From assembly GCF_964355755.1 (NCBI RefSeq), contig NC_092671.1, forward strand, positions 16,153,501-16,217,500: 64,000 nt of DNA, in the 5' to 3' direction. A model generated the notes under the pieces. It worked only from the letters and a program-made list of their open reading frames with translations, did no database searches and was not told where the DNA came from. Positions 34,601 through 46,500 of this stretch are shown piece after piece. The position numbers were made by a program, and so were the translations under genes. This DNA is from Antedon mediterranea. Lineage: Eukaryota > Echinodermata > Crinoidea > Comatulida > Antedonidae. Position 1 is the first letter of the stretch. Every line of letters starts with the position of its first letter.

Positions 34601-35249
34601 ATAATAAAACAGTATACTGTATATTCTAAAATACATATTTATTAAATGACAAAAAAAGCTAGAGCACACATTATTAATAATCATTTAATATTTTACTCAC
34701 GATCCAGCCTCTAAGAAATTACAGACATTGTCATCTCGCTTTGAAACAAGGTGAAATGTCTCACGGATAAACTGTTGCTGCATATCTTCATTCTAAAAAA
34801 TATTTAAACAAATACAGTTAGGCTATGCCTAGAAGTACTGTATTTTGTAGGCCTTGCTAGTCTAGTATTTATTAAAATGCTGGTACCCATCCATTTCATT
34901 AAACAATTACACTTAATACATAACATATTTATTCTCAGTTAGGCCTAGTATGCTGTAGTAAGTCTTTTTTAAAACGTAACATACAAGCAGGCCTAGGCTA
35001 TGGTCTACTTTTTCCACTAGCCTGTCTACTACTGCCGGCTGACTGCTGTGCGGTCGCTGTGTGCGGTCGCTGATGTCTGGCCCGCCTCTCTGTCTGATAG
35101 GCCTAGGATTAATGATGATAAATACCCGCTTAGATCAATATAAATATCATTTTTTAAACAATGTACATAATAATACTTACAAAATACGTGTAAAATTTTG
35201 AAAGCCGTGGTTTCCCATGGTTATTAAATACTAATATTGCCTTTATCAT
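31668..35249 (-). CDS. AP3S1: AP-3 complex subunit sigma (6 coding exons, 187 aa)
   Basis: Small (sigma) subunit of the AP-3 adaptor, which sorts cargo from endosomes to lysosomes and lysosome-related organelles. Minus-strand exons: 35249-35181, 34792-34701, 34135-34024, 33653-33582, 32324-32217, 31778-31668. All are GT-AG and total 188 codons including TGA; human AP3S1 and AP3S2 are about 193 aa. The start MIKAILVFNNHGKPRL is the family's invariant N terminus. The longin-like fold continues through RETFHLVSKRDDNVCNFLE, GGSDYKIVYRHYATLYFVF, SSESELGILDLIQVFVETL and VMGGMVLETNMTEI. A short proline/asparagine tail follows (NLPNIPTPNIQLPNLPSFK). The symbol is given as AP3S1, but the gene is likely the single invertebrate ortholog of both vertebrate paralogs. 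It is divergent from CDO1, 2.3 kb away. Confidence 0.95.
33683..33727. repeat. Perfect 18-bp-arm hairpin before AP3S exon 4
   Basis: ATTGAGATATTATAGTGA, a 9-base loop, then the exact reverse complement. On the AP3S transcript it sits about 30-74 nt upstream of the exon 4 acceptor, where branch point and pyrimidine tract are expected. Confidence 0.85.
33830..33860 (+). other. GACTCC/GGAGTC stem followed by GAAA (Penelope-like remnant)
   Basis: GGACTCC, AAGAT, GGAGTC, then GAAATGTTGTTCTTTTT. The stem-GAAA-TGTTG order is common at ends of Penelope-like elements. The CTGATGA box is missing, so this is weak. Confidence 0.25.
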
Positions 35250-36079
35250 ATTTTTTGATAAAATTTCTGCTTTTTCTTGACCGAAATAACGCCCTCTTTA
35301 GAAAAATCGATTTATGATTAGATGATGCACGCCCTCTATTTTATTCGTAAAATCAAAGAATATATAATTATTATATTCTTTGGTAAAATTACACCCCTAC
35401 ATCTCGCTGACATGATACACCCAGCCTTCGGCTTATAACAACTCTCTGTACATACACACCCAAGATAAGAGATAGCGGGAAGAAGTTTGTTTGCAAGCTA
35501 AAAAAAGAACAAAAAAAGTGCCCATTAAACTTTAAAAGTTGTATAATAATGATGGTTTCAACTTCAAACACGTTTTAAAAAAAAAAGTGATACAAAATAT
35601 ATATTGATTGATTCAATTAGCCTAAGGTACGCCGACCAAATAAATTTATAATTGTATATCAAATAACAGTTTTTGCAGGTGGTATAACAATAAAATACAT
35701 AAAATTATAAATATTACATTACTAATACTAACTATTAATTAAGAATCAGAATTGAATAATTATTTTGTGTTTCAATTTGATTGGTCAATTAGGCATCACG
35801 TGTCATTTTAGAATTACTATCTAAGGAAAAAGTGATTTCTAATGGCATCGACTTGACTGATCGGTTCGGAAATCAACTTGTCTATCTAGGCCTACTCCTC
35901 GTCTAATGTTGGAGGGCACTCATGCCTACTTGCTATAGCCGAGCTTCCCGGCCTAATTCGAATGGTTTTTTGCGATATTGAACGTTATAGATGTGTTATA
36001 AAACAAATAATTTTATTTATATTTATCTTATTCAGTTCACAACCAACAGCGATGAAACCGCCACTAACAGGTTGAATCT

Positions 36080-36820
36080 AAACATAATAAACTATAATAA
36101 TACATTCAAATAAGCAACAATAACATAAACAAAGATTGGAACATTATAGAGATTTAACAATGTTACCCTTAAATACATTCAAACTATCATAAAATAAATC
36201 GATATCCAAACAATTAGTAACAAGCACACTATTAAATGTGTTAGTAACCGTGCATTCAACACGACCACAAGGAACGTGAAGCAAACACTGCAGCGAGAGT
36301 ACGAGTTGGTATATTCAACTTAAACAAAGCAACAAGAGGAGAATCAAACAGAATTAAAAGAGTATATAAAAAACAACTCTATGATTTTCAAGAGAAATAA
36401 TATAAGACAAAACTTTATAATTAAGACAAGTGCGAGTAAGGAATCTAATAAATTTGTTCTGAACATTAGAAATACGAAGAGATTGTGTACAAGAAATTGA
36501 ATTATAAATGACTGAACAGTATTTCAGTCGGGCCGGGGGCGCACGACTGAACGGTACAATGATGTTAATGCTCCACCATTGCCCATGAATCTACAGTTCC
36601 TCCACAACAAACCCAGCATTCTATTTGCCTTACATAATTAATTGCCAACATATTAACATGCACACAAAGATTTACATTTACTTATTTTTAAAGAAAGTTT
36701 CCATTTCTCAGCCCATCCCACAAGATAATTCAGATCCTCTTGCAGTAGAAGTCAGTTGAAGATATTACTTTAGACAACTTAAAGTCATTAAGTTGGTCTG
36801 ACACAATCTTCATGAAACCA
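36080..36820 (-). mobile_element. Decayed non-LTR retrotransposon fragment (reverse transcriptase C-terminal part)
   Basis: Minus-strand frames, interrupted by frameshifts, read in order: FKLSKVISS (about 36770-36800), LQEDLNYLVGWAEKWKLSL (36745-36690), KANRMLGLLWRN (36630-36595), SLYRSVVRPRP (36565-36535) and VQNKFIRFLTRT (36470-36430). This order is typical of the segment after the catalytic box in CR1/Jockey-type reverse transcriptases. The expected ADD acidic pair reads LND, so the copy is dead. The boundaries are approximate. Confidence 0.7.
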
Positions 36821-37329
36821 TGCTGAACCGAAGTACGGTAATAACTGAACTTAAATGTTTAAAAATCGCATCGTGAACAATTCCTAATATTAATAATGAA
36901 TGTTTTGTTTTCGTTGAATGGAGAGAACATTTAATTCGAAGAAAAATTGACTGTTCTATTTTCAATTTGGCTCCGCCTTTGGTAAATTATCAATAGACCA
37001 GTACATTTTTCAACTCATGAAATATTCTCGTCATCCAACTCATAAATATAGTAAACATTCATTATCTTTGTATACTAACTTCTATAATGCGGGCAACATG
37101 GTTCCCATAGAAAAAAAAAACGCATTGACCTATCCAAAAAGGGGGACGTCATTCATTCCATGTTTCGGTCTTTATAGCTATATAAGGAAGCGTAAGTAAA
37201 AGACAAACTATTTTTAAAAACCCTATAAAACATCTAAGTAAAGTATTGTACATAATATTATTATAGATCCTTTTATAAAACTTTGTTCACCTATAGAGGG
37301 AGCTAAAAAGCGGTGATCGATAGAAAATG

Positions 37330-37337
37330 TGACGTCA
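37330..37337. promoter_or_regulatory. CDO1: Perfect CRE (TGACGTCA) upstream of CDO1
   Basis: The full 8-bp CREB/ATF palindrome lies 235 bp upstream of the CDO1 start codon, in one of the few CG-rich patches of the region. A second GACGTCA lies at about 37145. Position suggests promoter use; binding is not shown. Confidence 0.5.
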
Positions 37338-37571
37338 TTACAGTACGTGGCCTTCGTCGTCGGCGCGCCGTCGTCGACACGATTTGTTATTTTTCCCATT
37401 CATAAAATCGACATGCGCGTTTTATAAGCCAATAAACTGCTGGTGGTAGTCTCTCTGGTACGTGTGTCCAAAAACGACACAAGCCTAATACTAATAGAAG
37501 AGGCCTAGCTCCTTCCTTAGCAATTACAAATTAATTTTTATTAAAGTCAACTTATTATCAGAAGTTTCAAA

Positions 37572-40500
37572 ATGAATTCTCCATTATCCTACTGTACGAT
37601 AGATACATTAGGAGAAACTTTGACTGAAATATTTTCATCGGAGAGAGTAAATATCGAAGAAGTTCAAACAGTTATGGAAAATTACAAGAGCAGTGCACTC
37701 GATTGGAAAAAATATGCACACTTTGACCCACACAGGTAGGTCCATATAAACATCTTGTAAGTTAGTTGCTTTAAGATAAGGTTATATAACCTAGGTTCTA
37801 AGTCTTTTTATTACTAAATAAACTATAATTGCTCAAATACTTTAAATTAACTCATTTTTCATCATCCTTATTGTCTTGTTTCATGGCACATAAACTACAG
37901 TATTTTAAAACTAAATACTAGCTAGGCCTAGGCTAGGCCTTAGACTTAGAATTAGGTTGGATAGGACAATTTAAGGATTTATTAATATTATGCCATTTAT
38001 AGTTTATTTTTGTATTGATTTTTTATCTTTTTAATTTAGGTATACAAGAAACTTGGCAAATGAAGGAAATGGAAGGTTTAATCTTATTGTTTTGTGCTGG
38101 GGTGAAGGAATGGGCAGGTATGATTTTTAATGTTATTAATATTAATAATAAACATTAAAAAACTATATAAATTGAATTCATATTTATTGTCTAGTTCAGC
38201 AATCGATCGTTTAAAGTATGTGTTGTTAAAGCAATATAAATAATAATAATATTTGGTAGAATTATTAGGCCTTGAAGTGAGTGTGAATAGTACTGAGACC
38301 CGGTAATCTGGAAATCACATCTTCCAACAAATTAATAAGTATACATTATATACAGACTTACTTGAACTCCACACAGATAGATAACAACTATTCTAAGTGC
38401 TATAATTCCCTTAAAATTATACATTATTTATTTGAATAATTTCTGGGGTGTTTATAGTTCAGTAGGAGGGTGGGAGGCTTTATTCAAAATGATGTTCTAT
38501 TGGGGCATTTTCGAGGGAGGTGTTTATTTGAATAAATACAATAATAGAGTACTAATTAAAAACTATACAATGAAAATATTGTTTGACCAGATGATGCTAA
38601 CTGCAAATATGTTATACCATCATATTTGTCAAGTACAACAGTAATGTCACATGATGTATGTAATGTAAATATATCAATTCTGTCGTAGTAAACATATTGC
38701 TCCTTCGTATCTAGTTTCTCTATAAATTAATACCTGCAAATTTATTATTTATAAACATTTTATATAATAATAATAATATTTATTCGGCAAAAGTTCATAA
38801 AGTACATTTTACAATTCATCTTGCCAGGAGCAAGTATAGGCATGAGCCCAAACAGAAAACTGCTCTTACTCCATCATTACTTATAAAATACAAAAATAAC
38901 AAAACTAAGTAGCACAAATTAAGTCAAAATAAAACAAAACAAAGTTATAATGAGATACACCAATTAAAAATAAGCTGCATTGAATAAACAATATAAACAA
39001 TTACAACTTAATATTTTGAGATCAAATGTTTGATGAGTTGGGCTTTAAAGTCTGAAATTGTAGCACATTGTTTAATTTCATTGGGAAGTTGCTCCCATAA
39101 TCTAGGGAAAATAACAAACGATGAATTTAAAAATGTATTGGTCTTTGCCTTCCAATGTATTAACCGCCCTTCACACCTCTCACTTGATCTCACAAACTCA
39201 TTAAAGGATGATGGACAGAGGCCATGCATTATTTTAAAACCTAATACACTTTAAATATATCTTCAATACTTAAAATATTTAGGGTCTTTAACCTATATAA
39301 ATATGAAGTGTCCCAATTTCCTTCTTTTCTGTACATAATTATTCTAGTGGCCTTTCTCTGAACCCTTTCAAGTCTATACATATGAGAAATTTCAGTAGGT
39401 GCCCACATACAACAACAGTAAGTAACAGTATTAGTGCTTTGTAAAGATTTAGCATTGCCATCCAAGACATTGCTTTACTACATCTTGAAACAAAACCAAG
39501 AAGTTTGCTTGCCTTACTACAACAAACATAATCTACATGAGAGTGGCATGTTAATTTACTGTTGATATATACACCAAGTAGTTTGAATTCATGGACTCTT
39601 TCCGTTGAATCGGAATTGATATCGTAAGCAAATATGATGGGATCTTTACACCTGGATAAACTCATTGCTGCACATTTTGATGCATTTAATGGTAGTTTAT
39701 TTAAAACTGACCATTCATAAATATCTTATTTATATCACTCTGTAACTTTATACAGTCTTCTAATTCATGAATAGGTCTTGAAATGGTATTGTCATCTGCA
39801 AATTATATTATATGGATAGAGATATTAAATAATTAATTGTAAAATGATGAAATCTAAAAAAATTATACAAAATAAATTTAATAAAACTTAAGTCAACACA
39901 GTACTCTATGTTTATTGTCAATGGCATATTCAAACAAAACAAAATTAAAGCTGGCAAGCAAAAATTGATTTTCTACTCTACTGTAGCAGTTTGTTGTCTG
40001 TGCAAAATCTACATTGTGTATTATTGGCCCAATTGAGGGAAAACATTATACATAAAAATTTTTTAAATCATAAATTCTCTAACTTTTTGAACTACTGTAG
40101 CATCCATTTATCAGTGAAGTTGACAAAGAAATCCATATACTGTACTGCAGTCAGTATTTATACAGACAGCTCTCCCAGTAGAGGACTCTCTGAAAACCAA
40201 AAACTCTCCCAAAAAACAATATTTTGTTTGAGGTTCAAAGGGTCCCAAATTCATTTTTAACATTAAAAGTCTTTCCAAATACCATACTTTCCGAAACACC
40301 AGGCTTTTGGCCAGCCCAAAGGTGTCTGGTACTTGAGAGAATTGACTGTTGGCCAACAGGAATTTTATAAAATACAGCTGCACTGTTACAGTATTTCTAA
40401 AAGAGTCTACCAGTTGATGTTTACAGTTTATAATGACCAGCATACCTGGGTAAAAATACAATAGCCGTTGCTATGATAGTACAAAATAATACCTTTATTA

Positions 40501-43500
40501 TTATAGTTACCAATTCATTACATACACATATACTGTACTTAGTTGACTGAATATATTGAAAGAAATCCAATTTTGTGAACAATCACACTTCTTAAAATCA
40601 CTCATTCAGTATTCACATTACATAGTAATGGCCCATGTGATTAATTTTTGTATTGTACAGTATACCGATTTATGGCCTATTAAAGTTTAGTTTATTATGT
40701 TTAAAATATACAGTAAAAAGGTCTATGAGTCTTTATTAATTTCTTCATAATCTTCTTGTAAAGAATATACTGTAATAAATATGACTGTACCGTACATGGG
40801 AAAAACATTTTTTTTATTTGAATGAATAGTTACTGTCTGTATTATTAGTTAAGTTTTTTCGATGCAATGCAACTGAACGACGTAGGCACAACCCACCATC
40901 ATGGTATGATTTGTCAAATTATTTCCATTGTGTCTACATACTTTGCGTTGCGTGGAAACCAAGCTTAAACCACAACAGTGTGTATAGCATTCTAGGTATT
41001 CAAAAAATTTCTGCTTGAGTTACTGTAAAAGTGGCAAGTAAAAATGGTTTTAAATCTACTGTATAATACCCTTTTCACACCTGCAAAAACTAAACAACAA
41101 GGTGTAACCGGGTTTGAAAGAAAACGCACCTCTTTTTTGGTTGTTACTGTACATACCTTGGTGTTAAATTCAACAATCATAGTAAACAAATATCGCGCAA
41201 CTGTATGATTTCTCCCGGTTTGCGTATTCGTGTATGAAAATGTGTAATGTTATATAGTAAATCGGGTGATCGAACCTGGTGATAAGTTTTACCAATTTTT
41301 TGCAGATGTGAAAATGGTATATATAAATAAATTTGGATGGTAGAATACAGCTTGATCCCATACATTATTTTTTCATATTATTGATGGTTGGTGTTGAGCT
41401 TTTGTGCGAGGGTTTATTGTATTTACAGTACAGTTATTCAAAGATTTATTTACAAAAAAAGAACGCATTAAGCATAAAAGAAATAAAGTATAACAGTAAC
41501 TGTATGATCAATAGTAAAGTATATATACAGTATATAGTGTAGACAATAGAATGTTGTTGGTTACAGATTTTAAGTACTGTAAATGTATCGTAAAAAAATG
41601 GTGTACTCTTGTTGTTAAGTGAAATTAGCAACGGTTTGTATAGTAGTTTACAATAAATCAGAATATACTGTAGTATTGTAATGTACTGTACTGTAGGTCT
41701 ATAAAAATATGTTGGATGGCTAGTAATAATCTTATCTGCTTAGTGGTCTATTGAGAATAAATAAAGAAAACTAGTTAAGAAAGGGCCTGTTTCTGCTGCA
41801 ACTGCTCAAAATACGGTATTTTTTATACCGTATTTTTTAGTACCCCGTTTCTGCTAACAATACTTCTTGGGTGGTCGTGTTAAATTTCATCCTTTTTACC
41901 CAAATTGCCATTCATTTATTTGGTCGATAATTAAAAGTCGCAATAAAGGAAGTTTTACGTCTCACTTTCTTCAACAGCCTACTGTAGCCCTAGTGATAGA
42001 GATGTTGTGATAGCACAGAAAACATCGTAATGGGGACAAGTAATTTGTTCCCTCCCCGAGGCTCTTCAGCTTTGAATTTACTTGCTTGGAGACAAGTCTA
42101 TTTCGTACTCCTGCTGCTTTATTTTTTTAGAAATTTCTTTATAAATGTGGTTGTCCCTTTTATTACCTTTTAGTTGGCCGGACATTTTAGCTTCACCAAC
42201 CCCTCCTTCCCCACACAGATTTATATAGTAAATACTGTGACGTCTTCGCTCCACATTTTCGCCGAATATATCTATACACGTGTGTAAAACAGCTGACAGC
42301 GGCAGAAAATAAAAACACGATGTTGACCAATGTCACAGGTAAAAAAAAATACGGTATTTTTTATTGGCAGCAGAAAAGGGTACAAAAAATACGGTATAAA
42401 TTTGTAAATACCGTATTTTATCCACAAATTTTGTGGGGAAAATACGGTATACAAAATACGGTTTTTTTTTTATGAGCGCTGTTTCTGCTGCCAAAAAAAT
42501 ACGGTATATACGGTATTAAAAAAATACCGTATAAAATACAGTATTTTCTTGGCAGCAGAAACAGGGCCATAGAAGTACAAGTGAAAAAGACTGTAGATAA
42601 GATTGAGAATAGTTTGTTAGCACTGGCAGGGTTGTCCATCCATCTATCGTAGTGCCATAGTAACATGATTAAGTTTTTAAAGTTCTTTTTATCATTTTTT
42701 TCATTAGTACTATTCATAGTCATTCAGATTCACATTGCTTCATGAAGGTTTTGGACGGGAGCTTGAGAGAAACATTGTACCAATGGCCATCAGAGTCTGA
42801 GAAGACAAAAATGAATGTTATTGGAACAACTGACTATACATTAGATCAGGTTGCATATATCAATGGTAAGTTTGGGTTTGTTAGTTAAGGTTGTTGTAAG
42901 TTATTTAAATATAATGACGACAAACACAAATAATTGTATTTTCGAACACCTGATAGCATTTATCTATCTGTACATACTTTACAGTACTGTGTATTTTACT
43001 TTGTGTTTTAACATTTTACTGTACTGCAGGGAATAATTTCGCCAGTGTAGCATAGCAAAAAGCTATACAAAAGAACCTTATTGCTACACATTTCTACAAT
43101 TGTGTAGCAATAAATACAATACGAAACTATGTTTCTGGACTAAAAAATCAGTATGATTAGTAATATTGCTAAACAAAATTTTTCCCTGGTACTGTACTAT
43201 TTTTATATTAAGTTTCCATGAGAAAGACCAATTTCAAATCTTTCGTTGATGAACTATTTGACAATAAAGTTTTCTTGTATCTTGTATTGTGCTGATAAAA
43301 GTACAACCCACTAATTAATGTACAGTACAGTAGTAACACACACATTTACTGATCAGATTCTTAAGTTCATTTATGTAGGTTAACTTTATAATTTATGTTG
43401 TGGGAAGTAATGTACAGTCAACAACTCTTACTATACTGAACATACTGTACACAAGCTGGAGCCTAATATCAAGTCTGATTTTATTCCAAATGTGTTTTCA

Positions 43501-46500
43501 GATCTAATAGATGTCAAATGTACATGGTTTGGGAGATTTTGCAGTATAGTGTGATATTAAGAAAGGTGACTGTAACAGTACTGTAGTATTTATAAGAAAA
43601 CCAAGAAAGATGAAATAGTTTTAAACCATATCATGATGAACTAATGGTTATAGCACTGTAGTGTATGTACACTGACTTATTCATCAGTGATTAGTTTTAT
43701 AGTTAAAGATGATACTTGTCCATTAAAAAGATTATTTTTACAGAGTAATTTTCTAAATGAAAGAAGTACTGTATAGTACGGTAGGTTTATAATATACTGT
43801 GACGAATTAGTACAGATTGATGATTTGGAAAACTACAATTATTTGTATATATTGTACTGTGTAAACATACTAACAATAACAGCATCCTATGCCACAGAAG
43901 GACAGTTGTAACTGGTTGTGTTCTATTTATAAACATTCCTGTGGACTTATAGGTATTAAATAAAACCTAAATAAATCCACATGAATTGTTGTATATAATA
44001 CAGAAAACATTCCTCAAACCGGACTCTCTAGTCTAAAATATAAAAAAAACCACTTCCAATTAATTCTCTAAACTAGTTTTTGACATTAAATACGTCAGAA
44101 AACCAAGCATCGTGAGTATGCTCAAAGGTGTTGTTGTTATAGATCTTGCCACCATTTTTGCTTTTTGTCGCCTGCAGTACGTATTTTTGGTTGCGTACTG
44201 TCAAGGAGAGTTGGCTGTACTATAACATTCTACAATATTAAAACGTTTTATTTTCTGTCTTGTTATTGAACAATTAGGGAAATGACGTCAGCTGAAGAAC
44301 AGATTAAATGTAATTGATAGGATATCGATAAAGGATTTTGCCATGGGTTATACTGTCCCTGTAGCAGTTGTGCCAAATGGTGTTCGATATCCATGAGGTA
44401 CCTACTTCAATTCTGCCTTTCGTAGCCTACAGTACGTAGGTATGCTGAGAAGTTGAAATGGGTCAATTAACTCAATCTACGTCATAAATACAGTATGTAT
44501 TTTTGAAAACCTGTTTTTTTTAAAGGCCTGTTCAGTTAAATGGTTATTGATCGTAGTTTAGTAAAGGTCTTTAAATAAATAACAATATAGTTTTAGTTTT
44601 GTGGGGTTTTGTACATTAGAAAACTGTTTATCAATATGAGTAAAGCTGTATAGGGTGTCATTAAAGTTATTGATGACTGTGTTATGGAACTATGCCAAAA
44701 TGTCACTATATGTGAAAAGGTGTTGATAAATGCAAAGAAAGATTGATTACTCACCATCTGTGAGGCACAATATTGAAATGTTTACATTAAAGGTGATATA
44801 GAATATTTGTTAAAAGAAGTTCTTCCGCCAAACGTGTAGAAAAGGTTGACCAATAGCTGGAGCCCAGGGAGGGGTTTGCGCCCCTGACCAAAAAAAAGGA
44901 CCTCCCTGTAAATCCTAGCAAAGAACTTATAACACAAGAATCTCCTGTTCTTCAATTTGCATTCAAAACACAGTATCGGAAGTACAGAGTTAAAAGGTCA
45001 AACTGGGCGACGCCATTTCACAGCATGGAGCAGCGCCCCCTCCAAACTAGGAAGTCAATTACTCTACCCCCTAGAGTATTAGCAGACCCCCTCTATGATT
45101 TTGACTTTCTAATTTGATGCGGGCGCCCTACTCCTCAGTCAATTACTCTATCCCCCCTAGAGCATTAGCAGATCCCCTCTATGATTTTGACTTTCTAATT
45201 TGATGCGGGCGCCCTACTCCATGGTTCACAATGGCGCAACCCATACAGTAGCTCTATTCTATCCCACAATGCCTTTCGAAATTGTTACGCGCTTCGGACG
45301 AACAGGAGATTCTTGTGTTATAAGTTCTTTGATCCTAGCTAAAGGTATGATAGCATGCAAAAACAAACATACGACTTTTGATGTAATAGTTTTAATTATT
45401 GTTCTTTCTGTACTGTACTGCAAGGGTCTTTTTTTTAATAGATATTCTGTTTAATAACAGATACATATAAACTTCATTTCATCCTTTACAGGAAATTTAC
45501 ATGGTCGTACTGTAGTTCAAGATACTGATAATAATGATGATATTGAACTATGACTAAATTTTCTGTAAAAGATGAAATAATGATTTATTATCAATTATTT
45601 TTGTTTATCAATCAGTAGTAAACATTTTGTATCAACGTAAATATAGTGTAGTATGAAATGAACAAAGTCTGTGACCTATTGTACACAACAAAGATATACT
45701 ACACTACTGTACAGGTAGGGCCGTTATTTCCTAAGGTCGCAGTGACCCACATAACATTCCAGTAAACAACATTTTGAATTTCCCACCCATCAACAAACAT
45801 ACTCACTAATCAATTCTTCATCTATACTTGAACAATTCCCCAAAAATATTTACCATAGAAGGAGGATTGTTTTGACCATTATTCAATGATAAATTGATGC
45901 ATGATAATTATACCCGGACTACGTTGACAGGAACGGGTCTTCACAGACTATACTGTCTGCATACATCTCATAGGCTCTCTTGTCCCAGACATGCTTTGGG
46001 GCTTACGCATACCCAGTCCGAGTTTACAAATTTCCATTTTTTCAACCTTATTAAACTATAAAGCTTTCCATGATTCAGTTTCTTAATGCTTTTCCTAATA
46101 TATTTCGGCATCTTGAATACAACTACCTAAAGGCGCGGCACGAAATACTGTAAATGTTATTTTAAACTAATGTACAGTACTGTATTTTGAACACAAAATT
46201 GGCTGTAAGAGGTGTAGGCCCACATTATTCTGATGAAATTTGTAGTGGGCCAGCTGCCTGATTCTTTCGGCTTGCCTTAAAAGAATTATTATACATAATT
46301 TAATCTGCTTGAAATGATGTGAAAACATTGATATTGATCTAATATCTCACTGAGAGTGATATCAATTCACACTTTGCTTAAGTTAACAGTCCCATGACAT
46401 TTACACCTTCTTTATCAATATTGAGTGAAGAATTCAATTTACTACTGTAAATGTATTAATCAATTCATAAAATCTCCACATGAGGTGGAATGATTTTGCT

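Larger units (their letters stand above)
35250..37571. other. Divergent intergenic region, AP3S / CDO1
   Basis: It carries the promoters of two head-to-head genes. It contains a decayed reverse-transcriptase fragment (36080-36820) and, near CDO1, a perfect CRE and a CG-rich patch (about 37349-37380). No ATG12-like exon was recognised between the two genes. The remainder is A/T-rich with no visible structure. Confidence 0.5.

Noticed and set aside
35250-37571. ATG12 between AP3S and CDO1 as in human
   Set aside because: I looked for ATG12-like peptides on both strands of the interval and saw none, though very small exons could escape by eye.
39991-40461. Overlapping frames on both strands near 40.0-40.5 kb
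   Set aside because: They overlap a CAGTAGAGG-type repeat sequence and share no features with known proteins.
45200-45454. 84-codon frame in CDO1 intron 3
   Set aside because: It starts inside a tandem duplication, shows no known motif, and its hydrophobic end is explained by T-rich sequence.
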